From Alphaproteobacteria bacterium (GTDB lineage Bacteria > Pseudomonadota > Alphaproteobacteria > Micavibrionales > UBA2020), in assembly GCA_021413445.1 (NCBI GenBank), contig JAIOQI010000033.1, positions 1-33,165 on the forward strand: a stretch of 33,165 bases of DNA, written 5' to 3'. Both the position numbers and the translations under genes were made by a program. This document shows, in pieces, positions 1 through 8,727 of this stretch. The notes beneath the pieces were generated by a model that saw nothing but the letters and a program-made list of their open reading frames with translations, ran no database searches and was not told where the DNA came from. The first letter of the stretch is position 1. Every line of letters starts with the position of its first letter.

Positions 1-855
1 GCCGGACACCAGCAGCACCCGCAGGCGGTCGCGCACGCCGTTGACGATGACGGCGGCGGTGTTGTTGGCCTCCGTCAGTTCCCCCTTTTCGGCAGCGACG
101 GAGAACTCGAAAACATTCTGCCCGACATGGTCGAGTTTGAACGTATAGACCTGCTCCCCGCCCGCGGTCACCGTGTATTGGCCAAAGGGTTTTCCATCCT
201 GCCGGACATTCAGGACAATCGGCACAGAAGGAGATGGACCGACGTCATCGACCTTCACCTTGATGGAAATATCCTGGTTCAGCAGCCCGTATTTCGGCGC
301 TTCAACCACCGTCACCTTGCGGTCGAACTCGTCCTTCCTCCCCGTCAGGACGACATTGAAAGGCGCCAGTTTTTCCAGCGGCCCCAAAATTTCAGGGACA
401 TCGTGCACCTGCCCGTCCGTAATCAGCACCGTGCCGGCCACCTGCCCGAGCGGAATGCCCATAAGATTGTTGCGCAAGGCCGTGAAAAGCGAGGTGTTCT
501 GGTTTTTCAGGCTCGCCGGGTCCTGGCCGGCGCGAATGATGACCGGCTCGATGCCCGGCAAAGATGCCTTAATGTAAGAAAGGATTTTTTCCGCCGTTTC
601 GTTGCGCCCGGCAATATTCTCGCTCGGCGATTCATCGAGCACGATCACCAGCTTGGCCGGCAGGGCCTGCCGGATCTCATGGATCACCACGGGATTCAAC
701 AGCAAAAGCGCCAGGACAATAAAAAACCCGCCGCGCCAGTAAAAATCCGGCGCCCGGCGCCATGTTGCCGCGACGAAAATAGCCGACGACGCCAGCGCCA
801 GCAAGGCGATCTGCCAATAAGGCAGCAGGGGCGACAACTGGAACAGCGCGTTCAT
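1..855 (-). CDS. VWA-like membrane protein of the DUF58/DUF4159 operon (partial, runs off the left edge)
   Basis: The reading frame is open from an ATG at 855 to base 1 (285 codons) with no stop, so the 3' end lies outside the window. Its start overlaps the upstream stop as ATGA, which fixes the start and implies translational coupling. Two membrane segments are visible at about residues 14-31 and 42-58. They are followed by a von Willebrand-like strand ending in DESPS at residues 74-78, a fitting DxSxS metal-ion (MIDAS) motif. The rest looks extracytoplasmic and beta-rich. Inference: third member of a BatA/DUF58-type cell-envelope module whose biochemical role is not established. The downstream end may carry the glutamine amidotransferase-like domain often seen in such proteins, but that part is not visible. 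Confidence 0.8.
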   Translation of the reverse strand, partial: MNALFQLSPLLPYWQIALLALASSAIFVAATWRRAPDFYWRGGFFIVLALLLLNPVVIHEIRQALPAKLVIVLDESPSENIAGRNETAEKILSYIKASLPGIEPVIIRAGQDPASLKNQNTSLFTALRNNLMGIPLGQVAGTVLITDGQVHDVPEILGPLEKLAPFNVVLTGRKDEFDRKVTVVEAPKYGLLNQDISIKVKVDDVGPSPSVPIVLNVRQDGKPFGQYTVTAGGEQVYTFKLDHVGQNVFEFSVAAEKGELTEANNTAAVIVNGVRDRLRVLLVSG

Positions 856-3542
856 TGCCCGATCCTCTCGAGGATGTAGGGGATGTGCACCTGATCCGCC
901 TTGTAGTTGCCGGTCAGCGCCACCATCACCAGGTTGATCCCGAAACGGTAGGCCATCTCGCGCTGCGTCTCGCCGCCGGGCTCGACCATAAAAAGGTTGC
1001 GGTCCCCCTCATCCTTCGACCAGGCCGCCGCCCAGTCGTTGGAACCGATGATGACGGAGGTAACGCTGTCATGCCGCGGGCTGGGCTCCTTCTCGACCCA
1101 CAATTTGCCGCCGACATAGCGCCCGGGAAAATCATCCAGCAGGTAAAAACTGCGCGTCAGGATATGGTCCTTCGGGATGCTCATCAGTTCGGGGATCTGG
1201 ATGTTTTGCGTCAATTCCCGCAGTTTGCGCGCGCCCAGGGTTGAGGAACCCTCCCCGTCGCCGAATTGCCGGTCCCGCGTATCGATCAGGATCATCCCGC
1301 CCTGGCTGAGATAATTCTGGATGTTGCGCGCGGCGGTCACCGACAGGCCCAGCTGCCGCTCGCTCATCGGCCAGTAAATGACCGGGTAATAGGCCAGCGG
1401 GTCGCTGTCCGGGTTCAGCGCGACGACGCCTTTTATCCGGGCCGTGGTGCGGGCGGTGATGACCTGCCCCAGCCCGGTCAGACCGTGATAACTGACGCTG
1501 TCGATGTCCTGATCGCCGGTTTCGATATAGGCCAGGTAGATGCCTGAGACGAGGTCCTTCTCGTCTTCCGCCGCCACCGCCGGGGCTGAGGAAAAAATCA
1601 TCGTTGCCAACAGCACTGCCGCGAAGGCGACAACCCCCCGCAGCCAGAACGTCACCAGCGTCTCCAGCAGCAACAGCAGCAGCGCGCCCTTGATGAACGC
1701 AGGCTTCAGGTTGACTTCCTCCGCCTTGCTGTAGGTCTCCACCGCCGCCGACTCCGGAATCCCCTTCAGCGCCGTCATCCGCGGCAGATAGGCGCCGAGA
1801 TTGAAGGCCTTGAATTCCCGGCTGTCGCCGTAGAGGCCGGGCGGCGTTTGCGGCAAGGGCTCGAATTCCTGATCCGCCGTGACCGCCGCCGCCATCGTCC
1901 TGCTGTCCGGCGTGCCGGGAATGCCGAACCCGTCCAGCAGCAGGAGCGGCGGCAGCGCCGTCTGCACTCTATAGTCGCTGATGCCGTTGCTGAGCGAGAT
2001 CATCCTTTGCAGCGCCTCGACGTAAAGGCCGGAATAGCAGAAGTTCGACCACTCCGGCCCCGCCGAAGTATGCACCAGCACCACCGTGCCCTTGCCCATT
2101 TTGCCGCCGGTCACCAGCGGCGTGCCGTCCTCGAGCTGCAGCCAGGTTTTTTCAAACACTTCCGGCACCGGATCGGCGAGCACCTGCCGCGACACCATCA
2201 CGTCATGCGGCACCGTCAGGCCGTACAGCGGACTCTGCTCGGAAATATCGCCGAGAGCTACCGGCTTTTCCCAGGTCAGTGCCCCCTCCATCGCCCGCTG
2301 CCCGTAGCGCAGCGGCACCGGCAGCAGGGCATCCCCGCCGGTATTGGCGGCGAGATTGGGGCCGGCAAAGCGGATCAGGAAACCGCCCTGCTGCACCCAG
2401 TCCAGCAGCTCCACCTTTTCCGCCGCCGTCAGCGGCGTGCTGTCCGGCAGGATCAGGGCCGACAAGGGCATTTTCAAAAGCGCGTCAAGCTGGTCCACGC
2501 TCATCTGGTTGTTGGCTTCCAGGGCGCGGCGCAGATAATAAACCTCATTCAGGAAATCACGGCCTTCCTTCTGCCCGGCATTCGCCACCACGCCGACCGG
2601 GTGCTGCCGCCACTGCGCGTCCGTCATCAGGGATGCGGAAGCCATCACCGGCTCGCGCAAAGCCAGCCGCGCCGTTTTGTTGCGCAGCTCCGGCAGCATC
2701 TCCCATGAAAAAGCGTATTCCGTTTTGCCGGCGGGAAAGTCCAGTTTCAGCTCATCGACGACGCTGCCGTCATCGGCATAGGCCAGAATTTGCAGCGGCT
2801 GGCCCTGCAACGCGGCGTGAAGCCGCTCCAGGGAAAAGCCGGACTGCCCCGGTTTTTGAGAATCCTGCCGCAGGATGTAAGGGTTGTTGACGGTATCGTC
2901 GGTCACCACCGTTTGCACCTGATTCAGCAGTTCCGGCGCCGCCGCCAGCCCGTCGCTGAAAAAAACCGCATAACTCACCCGGCCCCCGCTGAGGATTTTT
3001 TGCGCGACGTCGGCGGCCTCTTTATCCGCAACCGGCCAGGGCTGCGGTTTCTGCCGGTCCACCCACGCTTCCGCCTCCTCTGCCGCCATCGGGCCGATGG
3101 AGCGCACGTGGCCGTCTTCCCCGGAGGGGGCCGTGGGCAGGAAAATCACCGGCCTGCCGCTGCGGCGGACCAATTGCAGATATTCTTTCAGCTTGTCCTG
3201 CCGCGCCTTCCAGCCGCTGGCGGACGCCCAGCCATTGTCGATCACGAGCAGCACTTCGCCTTTTGTGCCGCCGGGGAGGTTCTGCGACTGGTGCAGGACC
3301 GGCTCCGCAAAGCCGATAATGAACAAGATGACGATCAGCGCCCGTAGCAGCAAAAGCCACCACGGCGTATAGGCCGCCGCTTTCAGGTTGGTGCTGAGAT
3401 CCTTCAGCAAAAAGAACGCCGGGAACCTGACGGTCTTCGGGCGCGGCGGCATCACCCGCAGCATCCACCACAACACCGGCACGGCGGCAAGCGCGCCAAG
3501 CACCAGAGGGGAAAGGAATGTCAAATCGGGCAACATCATCAT
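852..3542 (-). CDS. BatA-like / DUF4159 domain membrane protein
   Basis: An 896-residue protein. The N-terminus has the two-helix BatA (aerotolerance regulator N-terminal) pattern: membrane segments at about 10-30 and 60-80 flank a PPRPKTVRFPAFFLL-type loop. A VWA-like region follows, but its MIDAS position reads DNGWA (102-106), so the metal site looks degenerate. The middle (about 320-560) resembles the glutamine amidotransferase-like fold. A hydrophobic segment near 618-660 precedes a C-terminal DUF4159 domain (about 668-890). Three ATGs stand in a row at 3542, 3539 and 3536; the first overlaps the upstream TGA as ATGA and was chosen. The gene is coupled to the DUF58 gene upstream and the VWA-like gene downstream. 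Family members accompany MoxR ATPases; the function is unproven. Confidence 0.88.
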   Translation of the reverse strand: MMMLPDLTFLSPLVLGALAAVPVLWWMLRVMPPRPKTVRFPAFFLLKDLSTNLKAAAYTPWWLLLLRALIVILFIIGFAEPVLHQSQNLPGGTKGEVLLVIDNGWASASGWKARQDKLKEYLQLVRRSGRPVIFLPTAPSGEDGHVRSIGPMAAEEAEAWVDRQKPQPWPVADKEAADVAQKILSGGRVSYAVFFSDGLAAAPELLNQVQTVVTDDTVNNPYILRQDSQKPGQSGFSLERLHAALQGQPLQILAYADDGSVVDELKLDFPAGKTEYAFSWEMLPELRNKTARLALREPVMASASLMTDAQWRQHPVGVVANAGQKEGRDFLNEVYYLRRALEANNQMSVDQLDALLKMPLSALILPDSTPLTAAEKVELLDWVQQGGFLIRFAGPNLAANTGGDALLPVPLRYGQRAMEGALTWEKPVALGDISEQSPLYGLTVPHDVMVSRQVLADPVPEVFEKTWLQLEDGTPLVTGGKMGKGTVVLVHTSAGPEWSNFCYSGLYVEALQRMISLSNGISDYRVQTALPPLLLLDGFGIPGTPDSRTMAAAVTADQEFEPLPQTPPGLYGDSREFKAFNLGAYLPRMTALKGIPESAAVETYSKAEEVNLKPAFIKGALLLLLLETLVTFWLRGVVAFAAVLLATMIFSSAPAVAAEDEKDLVSGIYLAYIETGDQDIDSVSYHGLTGLGQVITARTTARIKGVVALNPDSDPLAYYPVIYWPMSERQLGLSVTAARNIQNYLSQGGMILIDTRDRQFGDGEGSSTLGARKLRELTQNIQIPELMSIPKDHILTRSFYLLDDFPGRYVGGKLWVEKEPSPRHDSVTSVIIGSNDWAAAWSKDEGDRNLFMVEPGGETQREMAYRFGINLVMVALTGNYKADQVHIPYILERIGQ

Positions 3543-4408
3543 ATTCTAACGGACAGATCGTTGTACAGCTGCGTCAGGGCCGCTTCCGGCTTCGTCGCGG
3601 TCGTGAATTTTTCGAACTTCCATCCCAAGTTTTGGGCAAGTGCGGCAAGGCTTTCCTGATGGGCGCTGAATTTCCGCTCATACTCCCCGCGCACCGCCTC
3701 GACGTGAGGAATGACCAAAGGCTCCGCAGCCGTATTTTCGGCGTCCTGAAACCTGACGCGCCCGGTATAGGGCAAGGTTTGCTCGGCCGGGTCGAAAATC
3801 TGCACCAGCAGGCCCTTCACGTTCCGCGCCGCCAGCCTTTCGCAAAAGGAAGCCAGCTCCGGCAGCGGAAAATAAAAATCGCTTATCAGGACAGCCTGGG
3901 ACCTGGCCGTCACCGGGCGCCCGCTGTCGGTAAGCCCGATCTGCGCCGGAAGCATCTCAAAAATCCGCTGGCTGGAGGCATAGCCGCTTTGCGGCGCCAG
4001 GTCCGTGCCGAGCAGGCCGACCTGCTCCCCGCCGTTGAGCAGCACCATGCCCAGCGCCAGCAGCAAAATTTCGGCGTAATCTTTTTTAGAAGGAAGGTCC
4101 TGCGCCGACGAAAAATTCATCGACTCCGACGCGTCGCGGTACAGCCAGGCGGTTTGCGCCGCCTCCCATTCCGTCTGGCGCACGAAAGCGTCTTCCCGCT
4201 TCGCCGTCTGCCGCCAGTCGATGTCGCGGCTGGAATCTCCCGGCTGGTAGGGGCGGAACTGCCAGAAAGCCTCGCCCGTCCCGACCCGGCGGCGGCCGTG
4301 AATGCCTTTCATGAAACTATGCGCGACCTTTTCCGCCTCCAGCAGCAGTCCTGGCAGATGCCCCGCCAGAAGCCCGGCCTGGGACAGGTTGTCGCGCCGG
4401 CGCGTCAC
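3539..4408 (-). CDS. DUF58 domain-containing protein
   Basis: A 289-residue cytoplasmic protein with the DUF58 signature RPYQPGD...RDIDW (about residues 52-65), followed by a VWA-like strand with DASES at 92-96 matching a DxSxS MIDAS site. DUF58 proteins are partners of MoxR-type AAA ATPases in putative metal-insertion or envelope-stress chaperone systems (family knowledge). The start is GTG at 4408, which overlaps the stop of the RsmB-like gene as GTGA. Its own stop overlaps the ATG of the DUF4159 gene. No MoxR ATPase gene precedes it; the rRNA methyltransferase does. The VWA-type partner genes follow downstream in the usual order. Confidence 0.9.
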   Translation of the reverse strand: MTRRRDNLSQAGLLAGHLPGLLLEAEKVAHSFMKGIHGRRRVGTGEAFWQFRPYQPGDSSRDIDWRQTAKREDAFVRQTEWEAAQTAWLYRDASESMNFSSAQDLPSKKDYAEILLLALGMVLLNGGEQVGLLGTDLAPQSGYASSQRIFEMLPAQIGLTDSGRPVTARSQAVLISDFYFPLPELASFCERLAARNVKGLLVQIFDPAEQTLPYTGRVRFQDAENTAAEPLVIPHVEAVRGEYERKFSAHQESLAALAQNLGWKFEKFTTATKPEAALTQLYNDLSVRI

Positions 4409-5673
4409 GGCGCGGCCACCGCTTTTTTCCTTGTCAGCACGGCGGCGAAAAACCCGTCGGTATCGTGCTGCGCGGGGGTCATTTTCAAAAACTCGCCCTT
4501 GATTTCAAATTCGGGATGGGCGGCGATAAAGGCTTCAATCTGGTTTTCGTTCTCTTCCGCCAGCAGCGAACAGGTCGCATAAACCAGCCGTCCGCCCGGC
4601 TTGACCATGCGGCAGGCGCTGTCGAGGATATTGCGCTGCAACGGCAGCAGCTCGCCGATCGGCGGCCCCAGCACGCGCCAGCGCTGGTCCGGCGCGCGCC
4701 GCCAGGTGCCTGTTCCCGTGCAGGGCGCATCCACCAGCACCAGGTCGAAATGCTCCTGATGGCGCTTCACCCACTTGTCGCGCTCGCTCAGCAGGTGGCG
4801 GGTTTCGATGTTGTGCAGGCCGGCGCGGCGGAAACGCAGCTTGGCCTGCTCCAGCCGCTTTTCCATGACGTCCATCGCCACGATGCGGCCCTTGTTGTTC
4901 ATGGCAGCGCCCAGCGCCAGCGTCTTGCCCCCGGCGCCGGCGCAAAAATCCGCGACCTGCTCGCCCGGCTTGGCATCCGCCGCCGCCGCAATCATCTGCG
5001 AGCCTTCGTCCTGAATCTCAATCGAGCCGTCCAGATAGAGCGGATGCTGCGAAATCTGCGGGCGGCCGAAGACCCGGATCGACAGCGGCGAATGCTTGCC
5101 CGCCACGGCGTCAATGTTGTCTTTTTTGAGCTGCGCCAGCACCTCGTCGCGCTTGGCCTTGATAGCGTTGACGCGCAGATCCATCGGCGCGGGCGTCATC
5201 ATCGCCTTCATCTCATCCTCATAGCGTTCGCCCAGCCCCTTTTGCAGCATCTCGAAGGCCCATTCCGGACATTCGGTTTTTTCCCGCAGCGGGATATGCG
5301 GATGCTCGAGATTCTGCCGGTTCAGCGCCTTGGCCATTTTCAGTTCCACGTCATTCAACTGACGCGGCGCATACCCCTCCCCTGAAAACGTCGATTCAAT
5401 GGACTCCAGGCTGTGCTCGCGCTCGAACATCAGGTCGGCGATCACCAGCGTCCGCGCATTCACGTCGCAGCCGCAGCGCCTGATCCACCATCCCAGCCGG
5501 TGCCAGGTGCGCATGATGCGGAAGACGCGGGTGTTGATCGCCGCCCGGTCCTTGGAGCCGATGAAGCGCCGGTCGCGGAAATAGGCGCTCGCCGTGGAAT
5601 CCGCCGGCTTGGGCGTGGCGATGATGTTCGCCAAAAGCTCGATAACCGCCTGTATTCTGGCAGCTGGGATCAT
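4405..5673 (-). CDS. RsmB/NOP2-family rRNA cytosine-C5 methyltransferase
   Basis: A 422-residue SAM-dependent RNA methyltransferase. The N-terminal part (about 1-150) is helical like the NusB-like region of RsmB. The C-terminal Rossmann domain holds motif I DFCAGAGG (242-249), motif IV DAPC (315-318) followed by TGTG, and motif VI YATC (365-368). Cys318 and Cys368 correspond to the two cysteines of m5C RNA methyltransferases, the motif VI one being the nucleophile. AAGGA lies 9 nt before the ATG at 5673. It follows the GuaB-like gene by 23 bp and overlaps the DUF58 gene. The order guaB-rsmB is common in alphaproteobacteria, usually with guaA next; here guaA is absent. The target position (16S m5C967-like) is inferred. 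Confidence 0.9.
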   Translation of the reverse strand: MIPAARIQAVIELLANIIATPKPADSTASAYFRDRRFIGSKDRAAINTRVFRIMRTWHRLGWWIRRCGCDVNARTLVIADLMFEREHSLESIESTFSGEGYAPRQLNDVELKMAKALNRQNLEHPHIPLREKTECPEWAFEMLQKGLGERYEDEMKAMMTPAPMDLRVNAIKAKRDEVLAQLKKDNIDAVAGKHSPLSIRVFGRPQISQHPLYLDGSIEIQDEGSQMIAAAADAKPGEQVADFCAGAGGKTLALGAAMNNKGRIVAMDVMEKRLEQAKLRFRRAGLHNIETRHLLSERDKWVKRHQEHFDLVLVDAPCTGTGTWRRAPDQRWRVLGPPIGELLPLQRNILDSACRMVKPGGRLVYATCSLLAEENENQIEAFIAAHPEFEIKGEFLKMTPAQHDTDGFFAAVLTRKKAVAAP

Positions 5674-5696
5674 GCGCTGTTGTCCTTTTTGCCGGC

Positions 5697-7085
5697 TTAT
5701 TTATGAGAGATATGCACGAATTCCGCGTTTTCGATCAGGGCTGGGACATCTTTGCTGCCCGTATAAGCCATGGCGGACTTCAGGCCGCCGATCAGCTCAT
5801 GCGCCACATGCGCCACGCCGCCGCGATAGGGGATGGAAGTGTCCACCGAGTCTTCATCCAGGCGATAGGGATCGCTGACGAGTGAGGTAAACGCGGGACG
5901 GTGCTGCGGTTTTGCCGACAGGTTGACGACTTTATAAGCATGATCGCCGTGATAGACGATGGTTCCCGGCGCCTCGTCCGTTCCCGCGAACAGGCGGTCG
6001 ATCACGACCGACTCCGCGCCGGCGCCCAGCGCCTTGGCCAGCGCCGCCGAATCCCTGATGCCGCCGCCGGCGATCACCGGTATGTTCATCATGGCGCATT
6101 GCTCGGCGACATCCAGCAGCGCCTTGAATTGAGGCATGCCGACCCCGGCCGCCAGACGGCTGGCCGCGCCGCAATCCGCGCCGACGCCGACTTTTATCGC
6201 ATCCGCCCCCGCATCGATCAGGGAGCGCGCGGCGTCCGCCGTCGCCACGTTGCCGGCGACGATCTGCACGTCGCTGGAGCGCTGCTGGCGGATGCGGCTG
6301 ACGGTGCCGACGACGTCGCGGGTATGGGCGTGGGCCACATCGACAAAGACCACGTCCAGGCCGGCATCCGCCATCGCCGAGGCGCGGTCAAAGGCGTCCT
6401 TGCCGGTGCCGACCGCCGCGCCCACGCGCAGGCGCCCCTGCGCGTCGCGCGCCGCATGCGGGAACCGCGCCAGCTTCTCGAAATCCTTGACGGTGACCAG
6501 GCCGGTGCAGCGCCCCTGCTCATCGACCATCACCAGTTTCTCGATACGGTGCTGGTGCAAAAGCTTTTTGGCCATGGCCATTTCAATCTGCCCCTTGACG
6601 GTGATGACCTGCTTGGTCATCAGGTCGGTCACCGGCTTGGTGTAATCCTCAAAAAAGCGGATGTCGCGGGAGGTGATGATGCCGATCACCTTCTGCGAGG
6701 GCTGCTCGATCACCGGCAGGGCGGAAATCTTGTAGGTCGTCATCAGGTCCAGGGCTTCGGCGACGCTGGCCTCCGGCGCGATGGTGATCGGGTTCGACAC
6801 CATTTTGCCCTCGGCGCGCTTGACGCGCCGCACCTCCTCGACCTGTTTGCCCAGAGGCATGTTGTCATGGATGATGCCGATGCCGCCCAGTTGCGCAATG
6901 GCGATCGCCATGGCGCTTTCGGTGACGCTGTCATAGCCGGCGGAGATCAGCGGAATGCCCAGCTCGATGGTCCGGGTCAGGCGCGTTTTGGTGCTGACCT
7001 CGTCCGGCTTGACGTTCGTTTCAACCGGCACCAGCAGCACATCATCAAAGCCGATGGCTTCATGAATTTCGGCATTTCTTTTCAT
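5697..7085 (-). CDS. guaB: IMP dehydrogenase-like protein (GuaB-like) with an altered active-site loop
   Basis: A 462-residue protein aligning end to end by eye with bacterial IMP dehydrogenase: FDDVLLVP near the N-terminus, two CBS domains at about 95-210, then the second half of the TIM barrel ([26 protein letters not shown]). The position of the canonical GPGSICTTR loop reads GADCGAASR (302-310). Without a gap the catalytic Cys becomes Ala307; Cys305 is two residues early. The IMP-binding Asp of DGGIR is Gly340, and the GMGS segment is not recognisable. The reading frame is clean, so this is not a sequencing frameshift. The ATG at 7085 has AGGAG 7 nt upstream and fits the family N-terminus; an upstream ATG at 7139 would add 18 unlikely residues. 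Position next to rlmE and rsmB is the usual guaB position. IMP dehydrogenase activity is uncertain. Confidence 0.85.
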   Translation of the reverse strand: MKRNAEIHEAIGFDDVLLVPVETNVKPDEVSTKTRLTRTIELGIPLISAGYDSVTESAMAIAIAQLGGIGIIHDNMPLGKQVEEVRRVKRAEGKMVSNPITIAPEASVAEALDLMTTYKISALPVIEQPSQKVIGIITSRDIRFFEDYTKPVTDLMTKQVITVKGQIEMAMAKKLLHQHRIEKLVMVDEQGRCTGLVTVKDFEKLARFPHAARDAQGRLRVGAAVGTGKDAFDRASAMADAGLDVVFVDVAHAHTRDVVGTVSRIRQQRSSDVQIVAGNVATADAARSLIDAGADAIKVGVGADCGAASRLAAGVGMPQFKALLDVAEQCAMMNIPVIAGGGIRDSAALAKALGAGAESVVIDRLFAGTDEAPGTIVYHGDHAYKVVNLSAKPQHRPAFTSLVSDPYRLDEDSVDTSIPYRGGVAHVAHELIGGLKSAMAYTGSKDVPALIENAEFVHISHK

Positions 7086-7152
7086 GGGTATCTCCTCGAT
7101 TACCGGCCGTCCTTCGCTGACGCTCATGAAGAAGGACATACGTGCTTAAATT

Positions 7153-7863
7153 CTATCCCCGGAACCCCAGCGCCACAACATACATTTCCGATGAATCGGC
7201 GCGGCTGGCGTGCGGCTTGACGTGCTTGACCTTGACGAAATCCTTTTTCAGCTGGTTAAGTAAATCCCTTTCCGCCCCGCCCATGAAAACCTTCGACAGG
7301 AAGGTGCCGCCGGGAACCAGCACTTCCCGCGCAAAGGCATAGGCGGCATCGGCCAGCGCCATAATCCGCAGGTGGTCGGTGCGCTTATGCCCGACGGTCG
7401 GCGGCGCCATATCGCTCAACACCACATCCGCCTTGCCGCCGATCGCCTTCCTGAGAATATCCGGCGCCGTATTGTCCATAAAGTCCAGGCAGATGAATTC
7501 CGCACCCGGCACTTCCGGCATCTCCAGATAGTCGATCGCCACCACCCGCCCGCCGGTCTTGCCGGGCTTGACCAGCTCAACCACGATCTGCGTCCAGCCC
7601 CCGGGCGCCGCGCCGAGGTCGATGACCTTCTGCCCGGATTTGAAAAGGTTCAGGTCTTCATGCATCTGGATGATCTTGAACGCGGCGCGGCTGCGATAGC
7701 CTTCCGCCTTGGCCGCCTTGACGTAAGGATCGTTCAGCTGCCGCTGCAGCCAGCGCGCCGAGGAAATCGAGCGGTTCTCGCGCGTCTTGACGTTCACCCG
7801 CTTTTGCAAGCCGCGGGGGTTTTTTCCTTTAACAATCGTCTTGGGTGGTTTTTTTCCGGCCAT
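7153..7863 (-). CDS. rlmE: 23S rRNA 2'-O-ribose methyltransferase RlmE (FtsJ)
   Basis: A 236-residue protein counted from the ATG at 7863. It has the SAM motif DLGAAPGG (82-89) and the K-D-K-E tetrad of 2'-O methyltransferases: Lys63 in the RAAFK segment, Asp151 in LSDMAPP, Lys191 in FLSKVF, Glu226 in SSEMY. The family role is methylation of U2552 in 23S rRNA late in 50S assembly. An upstream in-frame ATG at 7881 would add six residues. The 7863 start is preferred because it gives the MAGKK-type N-terminus and because TATACT sits six bases before it. No Shine-Dalgarno sequence precedes either ATG. The basic N-terminal tail (about 1-30) fits rRNA binding. Confidence 0.93.
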   Translation of the reverse strand: MAGKKPPKTIVKGKNPRGLQKRVNVKTRENRSISSARWLQRQLNDPYVKAAKAEGYRSRAAFKIIQMHEDLNLFKSGQKVIDLGAAPGGWTQIVVELVKPGKTGGRVVAIDYLEMPEVPGAEFICLDFMDNTAPDILRKAIGGKADVVLSDMAPPTVGHKRTDHLRIMALADAAYAFAREVLVPGGTFLSKVFMGGAERDLLNQLKKDFVKVKHVKPHASRADSSEMYVVALGFRG

Positions 7864-7869
7864 ATGACG

Positions 7870-7875
7870 AGTATA
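7870..7875 (-). promoter_or_regulatory. -10 element immediately upstream of rlmE (candidate leaderless promoter)
   Basis: The minus strand reads TATACT, 5 of 6 matches to the sigma70 -10 consensus, ending six bases before the ATG at 7863. Transcription starting about 7 nt downstream would begin at the start codon. The -35 region 17 nt upstream (TTTATC) is weak, so this is tentative. Confidence 0.4.
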
Positions 7876-7920
7876 AGGCATTTAAAGCTATTGATAAAGC
7901 TGGGGTTTTTAAATTAGTTA

Positions 7921-7949
7921 TTGACATAATCTCAGAGAATCGATAGTAT
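7921..7949 (+). promoter_or_regulatory. Sigma70 promoter for the two-gene accessory unit
   Basis: TTGACA at 7921-7926, a 17-bp spacer, and TAGTAT at 7944-7949. A consensus -35, ideal spacing and a 5 of 6 -10 make this the strongest promoter visible in the window. The transcript would start near 7956 and give a leader of about 32 nt containing AGGAGA (7976-7981) ahead of the ATG at 7988. Confidence 0.75.
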
Positions 7950-7987
7950 CTTTCATGGTTTAACAGTCGCTTGCAGGAGATTGAGAA

Positions 7988-8323
7988 ATGACCGAACAAA
8001 AAGTTTACATGATTGAGCTGAAGAACATCGGCGATGTTCTGGCGACACGAGATCGTCTGGGCAGAAAAATCACCGTCCTCTCCGATGCCGTCAAGGAACC
8101 CGTCTATTTTCACAGCTGCAAAGATTTAACTGACAAGAGGCTGATCTTGCTGGAATGCTCGAAAAGCTTTCTGGACAGGCTCAAGGGAGAATATTTTATC
8201 GAATCCCTGTATGAGCTTAACTCATACTGGAAAACAGAGCGCTCTCCGGAACTGCAGCGCCATTTTGAAAACGCCGCGCCCCCACCTGCCCCCACCTACA
8301 GAAAACCCAGATTAGGCCCCTGA
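7988..8323 (+). CDS. Hypothetical protein, 111 residues
   Basis: I do not recognise a family. The protein is soluble-looking with no signal peptide or membrane helix. It starts with a beta-alpha pattern (KVYMIELKNIGDVLATRDRLGRK), is moderately charged, and ends in a proline-rich tail (residues about 95-106). AGGAGA lies 6 nt before the ATG, and a near-consensus promoter is at 7921-7949. The stop overlaps the next start as TGATG, so the two proteins are probably made together. It lies between rlmE (divergent) and a convergent heparinase-like gene, so the pair looks like a self-contained insertion. Function unknown. Confidence 0.75.
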   Translation: MTEQKVYMIELKNIGDVLATRDRLGRKITVLSDAVKEPVYFHSCKDLTDKRLILLECSKSFLDRLKGEYFIESLYELNSYWKTERSPELQRHFENAAPPPAPTYRKPRLGP

Positions 8324-8721
8324 TGAAAATCGGCGACATCATGACTGACGGCACGATCTTCGCCGGCCTGTCGACGGAGACGAACAAGCCCCTCTACGCC
8401 CTGCCGGAAGACGCGCCCCTGAAACTGAGTTTCAACAAAGCCGCGGAATACGCTGCGCAACTCAACCAGCAAAACGCCTTTGGCCACAACGACTGGCGCG
8501 TGCCGACCGATGCCGAGTTGAACCTCCTCTATCAAAACAAGGACAAAGGCGCCTTGACAGGAACCTTTAACCAGAACGTCTATTACCAGACCGGCTGGTA
8601 CCGCTCATCGACGAAGAACCCCGACCTTGGTATTTTCGCACACGCCCAGCGCTTCAGCGACGGCGAGCGGGTCTGGCTCAATGGCGGCAAGAGCGCTTAC
8701 GTCCGCTGCGTGCGGGGCTAA
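8323..8721 (+). CDS. DUF1566 (Lcl C-terminal-like) domain protein
   Basis: A 132-residue protein made almost entirely of one DUF1566-like domain, related in pattern to the C-type-lectin/formylglycine-enzyme fold. The tell-tale spacing is visible: NDWRVPTDAELNLLY (about 64-78), then GWYRSST (about 91-97), then a C-terminal YVRCVRG. No signal peptide is seen, whereas many DUF1566 proteins are exported, so the location is unclear. The ATG at 8323 shares a base with the preceding TGA, implying translational coupling. It ends 6 bp before the convergent heparinase-like gene with no obvious terminator. The domain call is from motif memory; the function is unknown. Confidence 0.75.
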   Translation: MKIGDIMTDGTIFAGLSTETNKPLYALPEDAPLKLSFNKAAEYAAQLNQQNAFGHNDWRVPTDAELNLLYQNKDKGALTGTFNQNVYYQTGWYRSSTKNPDLGIFAHAQRFSDGERVWLNGGKSAYVRCVRG

Positions 8722-8727
8722 ACATCC

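Noticed and set aside
5901..7220. Plus-strand open frame of 439 codons
   Set aside because: Antisense shadow of the GuaB-like gene, rich in His/Arg/Asp as expected from reverse-strand GC-rich codons.
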